This document shows positions 28,604-36,200 of a DNA stretch of 64,000 nt, piece after piece. Within the stretch, counting starts at the first letter, position 1, and the number at the start of each line of letters is the position of its first letter. The notes under the pieces are model-generated. The model saw only the letters and a program-made list of their open reading frames with translations. It was not told where the DNA came from and did not search any database. The stretch comes from Aequorivita sublithincola DSM 14238. Lineage in GTDB: Bacteria; Bacteroidota; Bacteroidia; Flavobacteriales; Flavobacteriaceae. The position numbers and the translations under genes were made by a program. Location of the stretch: positions 337,001-401,000 of the forward strand of contig NC_018013.1 in assembly GCF_000265385.1 (NCBI RefSeq), given 5' to 3'.

Positions 28604-28611
28604 TATGTTTG
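28604..28611 (+). promoter_or_regulatory. Putative -7 element of the YceI gene
   Basis: TATGTTTG matches TAnnTTTG and lies 25 bases before the ATG of the YceI gene. No clear TTTG is seen at the -33 position. Confidence 0.4.
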
Positions 28612-28636
28612 CACCTCGAAACAAAAACCAAAATTT

Positions 28637-29290
28637 ATGAAATTTACATTTTTAAAAATTACTTTAATGGCTTTTATTACAGTAGGTACTTTTTCTTGCA
28701 AAAACACAGAAAAAGAAGCCGAAATGACTGCAGAAGAAGCTGCCGAAGCAACTGAAATGGCTACAGAATATACTGTAGATACTGCTGCATCGCAAATCAT
28801 GTGGGAAGGCGCTAAACCAACAGGTAAGCATAACGGAACCATTAAACTTGCTTCTGGAACTATTCATCTTAACGAAGGGAAGGCTGAAGCTGGAAACTTT
28901 GTGATTGACATGAACACTATCAACGATGAAGATCTTGAAGGTGAGGATAAAGCAAATTTGGAAGCACATCTTAAAGGTACTGTTGAAGGAAAGGAAGGCG
29001 ATTTTTTCCACGTTAAAGAATTTCCAACTGCAAAATTTGAAATGACAAGCATTGAGAACAACGTGGTAAAAGGAAACTTGACCATAAAAGATAAAACGAA
29101 TGCTATTGAATTTCCTGCAACCGTAACTATGGAAGGCGACAAAATGATGATGAAAAGTGAAGCTTTTGAAATTGACAGAACCAAATGGGGCGTGAATTAC
29201 GGATCAAAATCTGTATTCCCAAGCTTGGGTGATAAATTTATCAATGACATTATGATAATCACTGTTTCTTTGGTTGCTAACAAAGCGTAA
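28637..29290 (+). CDS. YceI-family lipoprotein
   Basis: A 217-residue lipoprotein with a lipobox (TVGTFSC) and an acidic Glu/Ala-rich linker, followed by a YceI lipocalin-like domain (about 45-215): YTVDTAASQIMWEGAKPTGKHNG, then LTIKDKTNAIEFPATV and IDRTKWGVNYGS. YceI domains bind isoprenoids or amphiphilic molecules in the periplasm. It is divergent from grpE. Confidence 0.9.
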   Translation: MKFTFLKITLMAFITVGTFSCKNTEKEAEMTAEEAAEATEMATEYTVDTAASQIMWEGAKPTGKHNGTIKLASGTIHLNEGKAEAGNFVIDMNTINDEDLEGEDKANLEAHLKGTVEGKEGDFFHVKEFPTAKFEMTSIENNVVKGNLTIKDKTNAIEFPATVTMEGDKMMMKSEAFEIDRTKWGVNYGSKSVFPSLGDKFINDIMIITVSLVANKA

Positions 29291-29310
29291 CTAAGAATAA
29301 TATTATTTAG

Positions 29311-29336
29311 ATAGGGAGGCAAATTTGCCTCCCTAT
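29311..29336. terminator. Bidirectional terminator between yceI and the TIGR01777 gene
   Basis: A perfect 26-base palindrome: ATAGGGAGGCAAA (29311-29323) against TTTGCCTCCCTAT (29324-29336), followed by T-rich sequence on the plus strand and preceded by AT-rich sequence on the other. It sits between two converging genes and can serve both. Confidence 0.8.
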
Positions 29337-29341
29337 TTTGT

Positions 29342-30250
29342 TTACAGTAAGTCCTGCAAAGCGTTTTCCAAGTTGTAAAACTTGAATTGATAACCTAATT
29401 GCTCAATTTTTTGGGAACTGACCAATTGTCCTTCCAAGACCAAAACGGACATTTCTCCCAACAAAAGTTTTAATGCGAAAGCTGGAATATTTGGCATCCA
29501 TAGCGGATTGTCAAATTTAGCTGCAATCATCTTCGTCATCTTTTTATTTTGAACAGGGTTAGGAGCAACTGCGTTGTATTTTCCTTCTAATTGATTTTTA
29601 AGAAGAAAAAGGTAAATCCCTGCAATATCCTGAATGTGAATCCAAGATTGCCATTGTTCGCCGCTTCCTAATGGTGCTCCGACTCCAAGTTTGATGGGTT
29701 TTACTAATTTTGGTAAAGCGCCTTCTTCTTTCGCCAAAACAACACCAGTACGTACTTTACTAACTTCCATACCAGAATTTTTAAATTTTGCAGCTGCAGC
29801 TTCCCAAGCGACTACAACTTCTGCCAAAAAAGTATCGTCCACCTCGGTATCTTCTTCAGTGTAGAGTTTTGTTTTAGAGTTTGGATAAATACTCACACCG
29901 CTTGCAGTAATAAAATGTACAATGTTGTGATCTATATTTTGAAGAGTTTCATATAATAGATTTATAGTTTTTACTCTGCTATTAAGAATGACTTTTTTAT
30001 ATTTTTTTGTCCAGTGTTTGGATATGGAGGCACCTACCAAATTAACAATTGCGGTAACGTCCTTAAAAGCATTTAAATCTATTTCACCCTTCTTCGGATT
30101 CCAATAAAATCCTTTATAATTTTCTGAAGTTTCAATTTTTTCTTTGCTGGTTGTGAGGTAATTAACCGCAATTCCTTCACCATGACATTGCTTTATCAAC
30201 TCACTCCCAATAAGCCCTGTAGCTCCTGTTATCAACACTTTCTTAATCAT
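29342..30250 (-). CDS. TIGR01777 family (SDR-like) oxidoreductase
   Basis: A 302-residue extended-SDR protein. The NAD(P)-binding motif is GATGLIGSEL (residues about 8-17), and TIGR01777-specific parts include YWNPKKGEID and HFITASGVSIYPNS; the last 45 residues match DUF1731. The family's enzymatic substrate is not established; a link to cell division (as SulA-like annotation) is not supported. Confidence 0.88.
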   Translation of the reverse strand: MIKKVLITGATGLIGSELIKQCHGEGIAVNYLTTSKEKIETSENYKGFYWNPKKGEIDLNAFKDVTAIVNLVGASISKHWTKKYKKVILNSRVKTINLLYETLQNIDHNIVHFITASGVSIYPNSKTKLYTEEDTEVDDTFLAEVVVAWEAAAAKFKNSGMEVSKVRTGVVLAKEEGALPKLVKPIKLGVGAPLGSGEQWQSWIHIQDIAGIYLFLLKNQLEGKYNAVAPNPVQNKKMTKMIAAKFDNPLWMPNIPAFALKLLLGEMSVLVLEGQLVSSQKIEQLGYQFKFYNLENALQDLL

Positions 30251-30307
30251 AAACCTAAATTTAGAACTTCAAAAGTGAACGGCAAAGGGTGTTAACGGAA
30301 GATTGTG

Positions 30308-30358
30308 AATTCGGTAATTCGGGATTCGGTTATTCGGGATTGGTGAATTCGGGATTGG
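30308..30358. repeat. Short imperfect tandem repeat (about 15 bp, three units)
   Basis: Units at 30313-30327, 30328-30341 and 30342-30356 share GGTnATTCGGGATT, with a partial unit before. It lies in the gap between the TIGR01777 and mnmD genes. Nearby 30410-30460 also has low-complexity CTGYGACTGCCAACTG-like repeats. Confidence 0.65.
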
Positions 30359-30454
30359 TTGCGAGACCAGAAGAATTGTTATTTAGAAATTTTGAACATT
30401 AAACCTCGTTTTACTGTGATTGTGAACTGCGACTGCCAACTGTAACTGTGACTG

Positions 30455-31126
30455 CTAACTCTTTTTAGTCGCTCTCATCATTTCCTTTTTTCCGGGAGGG
30501 CCAGGAAGACGTTCTACAGTAAAACCTACGGCTTGCATTGCTCGGCGTGCGTTTCCGTTGGCGGCATAGGTTACCAAAACTCCATTGGGTTTTAAGGAAT
30601 TGTACATTTTTTGAAATATCTCTTCGGTCCAAAGTTCGGGCTGTACACGAATTCCGAAGGCGTCAAAATAGATTAGATTGAAACTATTTTCAGCGTTTAT
30701 TTCTGAAAAAAGCTGCTGGTTTTTTGTCAGTCGTAAATTTTCTGAAATGGAGTGGTTTTCTTCCCAAGTACTATTGTGAAGCTGTAAAAAAATTTCTTCA
30801 GATGCATTTAAAAGTGAAGCGTAATTAAGTGATTGAATTTCATCTAAACCTAATGGATATGCCTCTACGCCAGTATAGTTAATTATGAAATTACTTTTTT
30901 CAGCTTCTAAAAAAGTGAGAAAAGCATTCAAACCTGTTCCAAAACCAATTTCCATTATCGCAATTTCAGTGGATTCATTTTTTGCAACCCAATAATGAAG
31001 TCCTTCCTTTATAAAAACGTGAAGAGCTTCGGCTATTGCGCCGTGCTTGGAATGATATTGTTCATCCCATTCAGCAATATGCAAGGTATAAGAACCGTCG
31101 CCAGTTTTTAATAAAGTGCGTTTCAA
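30455..31126 (-). CDS. mnmD: tRNA 5-methylaminomethyl-2-thiouridine methyltransferase (stand-alone MnmD)
   Basis: A 223-residue enzyme corresponding to the methyltransferase half of MnmC, which completes the wobble-uridine modification mnm5s2U34. The opening LLKTGDGSYTLHIAEWDEQYHSKHGAIAEALHVFI is characteristic, and motif I is IMEIGFGTGLNAFLT. The Asp in NLIYFDAFG is the catalytic region. It lacks the C-terminal FAD domain of E. coli MnmC, as is usual for stand-alone MnmD. It starts 6 bases after the DUF4920 gene. Confidence 0.9.
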   Translation of the reverse strand: MKRTLLKTGDGSYTLHIAEWDEQYHSKHGAIAEALHVFIKEGLHYWVAKNESTEIAIMEIGFGTGLNAFLTFLEAEKSNFIINYTGVEAYPLGLDEIQSLNYASLLNASEEIFLQLHNSTWEENHSISENLRLTKNQQLFSEINAENSFNLIYFDAFGIRVQPELWTEEIFQKMYNSLKPNGVLVTYAANGNARRAMQAVGFTVERLPGPPGKKEMMRATKKS

Positions 31127-31132
31127 AAAAAA

Positions 31133-31648
31133 TTATTGTTTTTCTATTTCAGGAATAAGTACGCCATCGGCTTCAAAAGCAAGGGTACGCTTTGGCTCGG
31201 TGATAGCGGCTATTTCTTCTGCAGTTTTCCCACCATCTTCTGCGTAGTGGCGCTGGTCTTCAACGCTCATTTCTTCAACATAAGCCTTTCCGTTTACAAT
31301 GATTTCTTGACCTGCAATATCTTTCGGCATAAAGAAACCGTAATCTTTAAAACGTACCATTGCTTCGTCATCGCCCATACCTACTTTCATCCAACAACCT
31401 TTTTTTTGGCAAACCTCTTTTACGTTCGTTGCAAATTTTAAATTTACAGTATCTCCAGGTTTAAGCGATTTGTATTTTTCTACAATTTCTTCTTTAGACA
31501 AAACGTTTTCATCAGTAATTTCGTCACCAAAAGTTTGATAGTTTATAGCGATTTCTTCAGCTTCCACAACAGTCTTTTCATCGGATTTTTCGTTTTTACA
31601 ACTGAAAATGATTATTGAAAGTGCAAGTATGTAGAGAATATTTTTCAT
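31133..31648 (-). CDS. DUF4920 lipoprotein
   Basis: A 171-residue lipoprotein with signal and lipobox LSIIIFSC followed by a charged linker. The core YKSLKPGDTVNLKFATNVKEVCQKKGCWMKVGMGDDEAMVRFKDYGFFMPKDIAGQEIIVNGKAYVEE contains the paired Cys (VCQKKGCWM) typical of DUF4920. This Cys-x4-Cys segment could bind metal or form a disulphide. It is co-transcribed with mnmD. Confidence 0.88.
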   Translation of the reverse strand: MKNILYILALSIIIFSCKNEKSDEKTVVEAEEIAINYQTFGDEITDENVLSKEEIVEKYKSLKPGDTVNLKFATNVKEVCQKKGCWMKVGMGDDEAMVRFKDYGFFMPKDIAGQEIIVNGKAYVEEMSVEDQRHYAEDGGKTAEEIAAITEPKRTLAFEADGVLIPEIEKQ

Positions 31649-31760
31649 CTTAAAAAAATTTAATAAATTATTGATTAATACGTGATTGCAAGTTTAATAA
31701 TTTTTTGAATTTTATATGGTCTAAATTTTCCCTATTTTTACAAAATAAACACTTAATTTA

Positions 31761-32831
31761 ATGAATACTTCAGCCACGCAAAAAATGGATATACAAAAAG
31801 TTGAATCTTCCAGAATTGGACAAGTAGATTTTGACAATCTTACTTTTGGAAGCACCTTTAGCGACCATATGTTTGAGTGTGATTATAAAGATGGCGCTTG
31901 GCAAAACCCAACAATTAGGCCTTATGGAAATTTATCAATTTCTCCTGGAGCAAAAGTTTTTCATTATGGTCAAGCCGTTTTTGAAGGAATGAAAGCCTAC
32001 AAGGACGACCAAGGGAAAATTTGGTTGTTTAGACCTGAAGAAAATTTTGAAAGAATAAATAAGTCTTCAAAAAGAATGGCGATTCCAGAATTTCCGCATG
32101 ATCTTTTCTTTGAAGCTTTGACAACGTTGGTTAAAATGGACAAGGAATGGGTTAAATCTGGACTTGGCAATTCACTTTACATTCGTCCATTTGTAATGGC
32201 TACTCAAGTTGGTGTTTCTGCATCACCATCTACAGATTATAAGTTTATGATTTTGACGGCCCCTGCACAGGCCTATTATACAGGCGATGTGAAAGTTATT
32301 GTTGCAGATCATTACAGTCGTTCTGCCAACGGTGGCGTGGGTGCTGCAAAAGCCGCAGGAAACTATGGCGCACAGTTTTACCCAACCAATTTGGCACGCG
32401 AAAAAGGATTTCAACAAGTAATCTGGACAGACGATAGCGAGCACAAATATTTGGAAGAAGCTGGCACGATGAATGTGTTTTTCAGAATAAATGATACTTT
32501 ACTAACCGCTCCTGTAAGCGATAGAATTTTGGACGGCGTAACACGAAAAAGTGTAATAGACTTAGCCAAACATAATAATATAGACGTTGACGTACGCCCA
32601 GTTTTAGTTTCAGAATTAGTTGAAGCCGCTAAAAACGGAAGTCTAAAAGAAATTTTCGGAGCTGGAACAGCCGCCGTAATTAGTCCTGTAAGTGCATTTA
32701 GCCATAAAGACGTGGTTTATGAACTTACCAAACCAGAAGACAGTTTTTCTACTCGTTTTAAGAAAGAACTAATGGATATTCAGCATAACATTGGTGAAGA
32801 TCCATACGGGTGGAGGTTTGAAGTTTTGTGA
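31761..32831 (+). CDS. ilvE: Branched-chain amino-acid aminotransferase
   Basis: A 356-residue PLP enzyme of fold type IV that interconverts branched-chain amino acids and their 2-oxo acids. VFEGMKAYKDDQGKIWLFRPEENFERINKSSKRM, the PLP lysine region GGVGAAKAAGNYGAQ (K near residue 196) and EEAGTMNVFF are typical of type II BCATs. It is monocistronic; TATTTTTA just upstream (about 31734) may be its -7 element. Confidence 0.93.
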   Translation: MNTSATQKMDIQKVESSRIGQVDFDNLTFGSTFSDHMFECDYKDGAWQNPTIRPYGNLSISPGAKVFHYGQAVFEGMKAYKDDQGKIWLFRPEENFERINKSSKRMAIPEFPHDLFFEALTTLVKMDKEWVKSGLGNSLYIRPFVMATQVGVSASPSTDYKFMILTAPAQAYYTGDVKVIVADHYSRSANGGVGAAKAAGNYGAQFYPTNLAREKGFQQVIWTDDSEHKYLEEAGTMNVFFRINDTLLTAPVSDRILDGVTRKSVIDLAKHNNIDVDVRPVLVSELVEAAKNGSLKEIFGAGTAAVISPVSAFSHKDVVYELTKPEDSFSTRFKKELMDIQHNIGEDPYGWRFEVL

Positions 32832-32895
32832 AAAACAAAACTTAAATCCCAAAAACTACAAGAATCAAATTCCAAATAAAAAACAAATTCCAAAT

Positions 32896-32917
32896 TCCAA
32901 AAGGTCTGACTTTTGGA
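32896..32917. terminator. Bidirectional terminator between ilvE and the MazG-like gene
   Basis: TCCAAAAG (32896-32903) and CTTTTGGA (32910-32917) form an 8-bp stem with a 6-nt loop, followed by GTTTTATTT on the plus strand. It lies between converging genes. Confidence 0.55.
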
Positions 32918-32920
32918 GTT

Positions 32921-33307
32921 TTATTTCTCAAGTATCTCTTTAATTTTCGGTTTAAAATAATTTGGTCCTTTTAAAACCTTTCCGTCTTCTCGGTAAATTG
33001 GTTTTCCATCCTCACCTAATTTACTCATATTGCTTCGCTGAATTTCGTTGAAAACTTCTTCAATTTTATGCTGCATTCCGTGTTCAATTATGGTTCCGCA
33101 GAGAATGTAGAGCATATCGCCTAAGGCATCGGCAACCTCAACCAAGTCTTCGTTGTTGGCGGCTTCTAGGTATTCTTCATTTTCTTCGCGCATTAATTCA
33201 TAACGCAAAAGGTTTTTATTGATTCCAAGTTTGGCAGTTGGGGTTTCATTCATTCCAAGACCAAAAGCTTTGTGAAATTCAGAAACTGCGGCGATTTTAT
33301 TTTTCAT
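32921..33307 (-). CDS. MazG-like nucleotide pyrophosphohydrolase (PRA-PH-like)
   Basis: A 128-residue all-alpha NTP-PPase-superfamily protein. The metal-binding EExxE...ExxD pattern is REENEEYLEAANNEDLVEVADALGDMLYILCGT, with acidic residues at helix faces. It would split nucleoside triphosphates (or a house-cleaning nucleotide) to monophosphate and pyrophosphate. It is not a full MazG because only one domain is present. Confidence 0.88.
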   Translation of the reverse strand: MKNKIAAVSEFHKAFGLGMNETPTAKLGINKNLLRYELMREENEEYLEAANNEDLVEVADALGDMLYILCGTIIEHGMQHKIEEVFNEIQRSNMSKLGEDGKPIYREDGKVLKGPNYFKPKIKEILEK

Positions 33308-33449
33308 AACAATTTTTTTTTACTAGACTTAAGGGAGGCAAGAACCAAGAATCAAGACAGTTTTGGGTGAATTTTAGGAATTGTTGTGTTTCATTTAAGT
33401 CTCGTTTCCTGTTTAATCTCTATTTTTACAGCCATAAAATTACAAAATT

Positions 33450-33638
33450 ATGTTCACTACCGGCCAGTTGGTTTTTGCTATTATTGTTTTTGTTGCCTTC
33501 ATCATTCTTATGGTTTTTAGTTATATGGGTGATAAGAAACTTCACAAAAAACAGTATAAAGGCAGTATTTGGGTATTGATTGGTTTTATAATTTTTGTGG
33601 GATTATTATTGGCTTTAAAATCTTATTTAAAGCATTAA
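33450..33638 (+). CDS. Small two-helix membrane protein
   Basis: 62 residues with two membrane segments (about 6-26 and 43-60) separated by a basic loop (GDKKLHKKQYKGS). Such proteins are common in flavobacteria and have no known role. The ATG at 33450 gives a clean N-terminus; the other frame open at 33367 overlaps it and looks random. Confidence 0.7.
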   Translation: MFTTGQLVFAIIVFVAFIILMVFSYMGDKKLHKKQYKGSIWVLIGFIIFVGLLLALKSYLKH

Positions 33639-33816
33639 TTATTTCTTTGTTCTTAATTGAACATCAAACAAATAATAGGTTCTCTAAAATCTTCTCTTTA
33701 AATTAGAACAATTAAAGTGTTTTAGAAATAGTAAACATACCTCCTATTGGATGGGTTTTATTTTAAATATTTTGAAGATTTTCATTCACTGTACCAACAA
33801 CCAAAACTAAAAACTT

Positions 33817-34338
33817 ATGAAAAAATTAATCTCACTCTTTACACACTATTAATCGTAGTACTATTCCAAAGCTGTTATACTTCTCCCGAAATAAGTTGTG
33901 ACGATTGCCAGAAAATATAACATACACAAATACCATCCCAAAATAGACCCGAGGATATAGTTTGAGTTTTTAATTCGTTTGAATGTAAGGTAAATGAGAC
34001 TAGTGGCTCGCAATTTAAAATTAAGCCCGATATTTCAAAACGAATATGGTTTTTAATTAATAACAAGGAAATATTATTAGAAATATTACAATCTGGAACC
34101 AGCGATAGGCTTGTGATTAATCCTGCTCTAAAATCAATTGAATTATAGAAAGATAGTCTTTCAAATTATTTAAAAAATACAATCCAAAAGAAAGTTTTTA
34201 CTCAATATATATTTACGATAAAAATTATTCAAAAGATGAAGCTGAAATTAAAAAGTAATAAATGATGATTTAAGCCAGTATGATTTCACGAATAATTATG
34301 ATGAATGTCTCGATAGAATTGAAGAAGAAATACTTTAA
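33817..34338 (+). pseudogene. Decayed lipoprotein gene
   Basis: Coding remnants can be pieced together across frames. ATG at 33817 gives MKKLIS, then a shift into TLLIVVLFQSC with a lipobox, then CDDCQKI ending at a stop. Downstream, FECKVNETSGSQ...KPDISKRIWFLINNKE, then NPKESFYSIYIYDKNYSKDEAEIK and finally NDDLSQYDFTNNYDECLDRIEEEIL ending at TAA 34336-34338. At least three shifts or nonsense changes are needed, one in an A-run at about 34250. It is most likely a pseudogene; sequencing error is a weaker alternative given the number of lesions. Confidence 0.7.
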
Positions 34339-34350
34339 AATCTAATCATA

Positions 34351-34687
34351 CTTTTAAATTATCTCTGTGAGAACTCTCCATTAGAAGAGGTACTAAACGC
34401 TATAAAGGCCGTCGCAGAAGACAATACAATTTTCGACACTGCGATAGACCTTTCGTTTTTGGATGCGGATTCCCAATCTTCGGAGAAAAAACCAATTTTG
34501 TATAAAAGCGAGCGGGAAATATTGGAAATACATTGGCCAAGGAAAATCCACTAGCGAGATTGCTCAATTGCGCTTCACGGCAGTTTCCACCGCGGAAAAG
34601 CACCGAAAGAATATAATACACAAACTAGGACTTTCAAGTAAGGGAGAATTGTTTCGGTATGCTGTGGATAGAAAGTATAAATTTTAG
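34351..34687 (+). pseudogene. Decayed NarL-type response regulator (3' part)
   Basis: From about 34351 one frame reads CENSPLEEVLNAIKAVAEDNTIFDTAIDLSFLDADS...KSEREILEI, which is the end of a receiver domain plus the start of a LuxR HTH. A frameshift near 34520 moves the rest into another frame: GQGKSTSEIAQ...STAEKHRKNIIHKLGLSSKGELFRYAVDRKYKF. No start or receiver N-terminus remains. It lies just before the intact LuxR-HTH gene. Confidence 0.75.
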
Positions 34688-34712
34688 ATAATCTGCTTAC
34701 AAACAAATTTTA

Positions 34713-34763
34713 AAAATACCCCCCAAAGGGTATTTTTTTTACTCAATCCCCACCCTATTTTTG
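34713..34763 (+). promoter_or_regulatory. LuxR-type operator 1 and promoter of the small RNA candidate
   Basis: AAAATACCC (34713-34721), 6-nt spacer, GGGTATTTT (34728-34736) form an inverted repeat. Exactly 19 nt later TATTTTTG (34756-34763) matches the -7 consensus TAnnTTTG. No TTTG -33 element is present, so an activator bound to the repeat may replace it. Spacing and sequence are shared with two further sites in this locus. Confidence 0.65.
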
Positions 34764-34766
34764 TTT

Positions 34767-34835
34767 AGAACAATATTTGAGGAGGTCTTGTTCTCAAAAA
34801 AGGGCACAATTTCATTATTGTAGCCCTTTTTTATA
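34767..34835 (+). ncRNA. Candidate small RNA with a 5' hairpin and intrinsic terminator
   Basis: The segment starts at the expected +1 after the TATTTTTG box. AGAACAA (34767-34773) pairs with TTGTTCT (34788-34794), exposing a 14-nt loop with GAGGAGG. A second hairpin follows: AAAAAAGGGC (34796-34805) with GCCCTTTTTT (34823-34832), extended inside by ACAAT/ATTGT and a single bulged A. It has a T-run and no ORF. About 65 nt long, it has the form of a small regulatory RNA, but no transcription data are available here. Confidence 0.5.
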
Positions 34836-34851
34836 ATTACTTGATTTTCAA

Positions 34852-34902
34852 AAAATACCTAATAGCGGGTATTTTGAAAACTTCTACTAAAGGCTATGTT
34901 TA
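34852..34902 (+). promoter_or_regulatory. LuxR-type operator 2 and promoter of the LuxR-HTH gene
   Basis: AAAATACCT (34852-34860), 6-nt spacer, GGGTATTTT (34867-34875), then 19 nt to TATGTTTA (34895-34902), one base off TAnnTTTG. Transcription would begin near 34908 and give a 100-nt leader to the regulator gene, implying autoregulation. Confidence 0.62.
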
Positions 34903-35006
34903 CAATTAATAAAAACATTTAACCTTGAAAATAGCTTTTTACAAGTTGATACTGCAATATTTTAACTTAACCATAGATCAATTTCAGAAATACTATAAAT
35001 TTAATT

Positions 35007-35390
35007 ATGAATAATTTAATATACTTTTTAAATATCATTGACTCTAAATTTTCAGATGGTTCTAAACTGAAATATGAAGAAGCAATCAAAGTTATTAATG
35101 CAATACTTAGTGTTACTGAAGAAAAAACTTTGAAAAAAGAAACGGCTGACTTAGACAACCATGCTGAGAATACAAGATATAAGGAAGTATTATCCAAAAG
35201 AGAAATGCAAGTATTTGGATTAGTGGGAAGAGGGTTTACCACTTCAGTAATCGCTCACCAATTAAATATAAGTAATGCCACAGTTAGTACACACCGCAAA
35301 AATATCATAAAAAAATTATCTTTAAAAGGACAAGGAAAATTACAAACAGTTGCTTTCCTGTATGTAAAAAACGAAATACGCAAGGCCTAA
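35007..35390 (+). CDS. Small LuxR-type HTH transcriptional regulator
   Basis: A 127-residue protein with no receiver domain. Residues 1-55 are helical and of unknown fold; residues about 60-125 form a LuxR/FixJ HTH (VLSKREMQVFGLVGRGFTTSVIAHQLNISNATVSTHRKNIIKKL). It probably binds the AAAATACCY/GGGTATTTY repeats that flank it, one of which begins at the last base of its own stop codon. It is the natural regulator of the eight-gene operon that follows. Confidence 0.88.
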   Translation: MNNLIYFLNIIDSKFSDGSKLKYEEAIKVINAILSVTEEKTLKKETADLDNHAENTRYKEVLSKREMQVFGLVGRGFTTSVIAHQLNISNATVSTHRKNIIKKLSLKGQGKLQTVAFLYVKNEIRKA

Positions 35391-35440
35391 AAATACCCAC
35401 TAAAGGGTATTTCACATTCTAACTAGCTTTTCTAGTTTTG
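35390..35440 (+). promoter_or_regulatory. LuxR-type operator 3 and promoter of the eight-gene operon
   Basis: AAAATACCC (35390-35398), 6-nt spacer, GGGTATTTC (35405-35413), then 19 nt to TAGTTTTG (35433-35440), a perfect TAnnTTTG. The first gene of the operon starts at 35468, giving a leader of about 20 nt. The left arm overlaps the regulator's stop codon by one base. Confidence 0.67.
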
Positions 35441-35467
35441 GCTAAACTTTAACAATTAACCGCACTT

Positions 35468-36181
35468 ATGAAAAAAATCAACACATTTTTATCAATTGCT
35501 TTACTATGCACTAGTCTAGGTTTTGCACAAAATTTCGAAAGTCCAGACTCGGGTCCTAACCCACTAGACTCAAACAATAAAGAGCATGTTTATGACGTGC
35601 CTCAAGAAAAAGTGAAAACCTTCACAGAATATTCCATTGGAGTAATGTTTATGCCTATACCTCTTTATATAAACGAAATAAATGTAACCCAAAATGGAAA
35701 AACACAAGAACTCACTACCGGAGATAATATAGTAAATATGGGTTATGGCTTGGCATTTAACGCCGATTTTAATAGTTCTGGTTTCGGACCTGGCTTCTTT
35801 GCTTACGGGGCTATTATTGATGGTGATAATGTTCAGGCTTTTGACGTTTTCGGAGCTTTGAAGTGGGATTTTCCTTTGGGAAATAGACTTTCTACGAACT
35901 TTGAGTTTTCTCCAACGGCGGGAATTGGAAACATAGATTTGCAACAAAAAGAAAGTAAACTTAATTACGGAAGCTCGCTATACTTTTCAGGAGGGGCACG
36001 ATTAACTTGGCGATTGAGTAATAGATTTTTTATTGGAGGTGACATATTACTCTCTCCTATCTTTTTTAATTCAGAAAAATTGCTTGGTCTAGAAGATGAA
36101 GATCCAAGCGTAGAGGAAGTTAAAATAAAATACAAATCGCCAGTAACAGTAAATTTTTCTGTACGAGTAAACCTAAACTAA
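35468..36181 (+). CDS. Outer-membrane-like beta-barrel protein (operon gene 1)
   Basis: A 237-residue protein with signal peptide MKKINTFLSIALLCTSLGFAQ. The mature part alternates aromatic and small residues (FTEYSIGVMFMPIPLYI, FGPGFFAYGAII, LSNRFFIGGDILLSPIFF) and ends SPVTVNFSVRVNLN, fitting an OMP beta barrel. The family is not recognised. It is the first gene after the operator, separated from gene 2 by 19 bases. Confidence 0.72.
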   Translation: MKKINTFLSIALLCTSLGFAQNFESPDSGPNPLDSNNKEHVYDVPQEKVKTFTEYSIGVMFMPIPLYINEINVTQNGKTQELTTGDNIVNMGYGLAFNADFNSSGFGPGFFAYGAIIDGDNVQAFDVFGALKWDFPLGNRLSTNFEFSPTAGIGNIDLQQKESKLNYGSSLYFSGGARLTWRLSNRFFIGGDILLSPIFFNSEKLLGLEDEDPSVEEVKIKYKSPVTVNFSVRVNLN

Positions 36182-36200
36182 GACTTAAAAATAGATAACC

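Larger units (their letters stand above)
34688..35006 (+). other. Regulatory region upstream of the LuxR-type gene
   Basis: No gene is found. It carries two of the three inverted-repeat promoters, a short two-hairpin transcript candidate (34767-34835) and the leader of the LuxR-HTH gene (about 34910-35006). These parts are annotated separately. Confidence 0.6.

Noticed and set aside
33367..33579. 70-codon open frame overlapping the small membrane protein
   Set aside because: It overlaps a better frame with a clean two-helix protein and lacks a conserved start.
33734..33762. ATACCT...GGGTTTTAT before the decayed lipoprotein gene
   Set aside because: The spacer is too long and the arms do not match; no -7 box at 19 nt.
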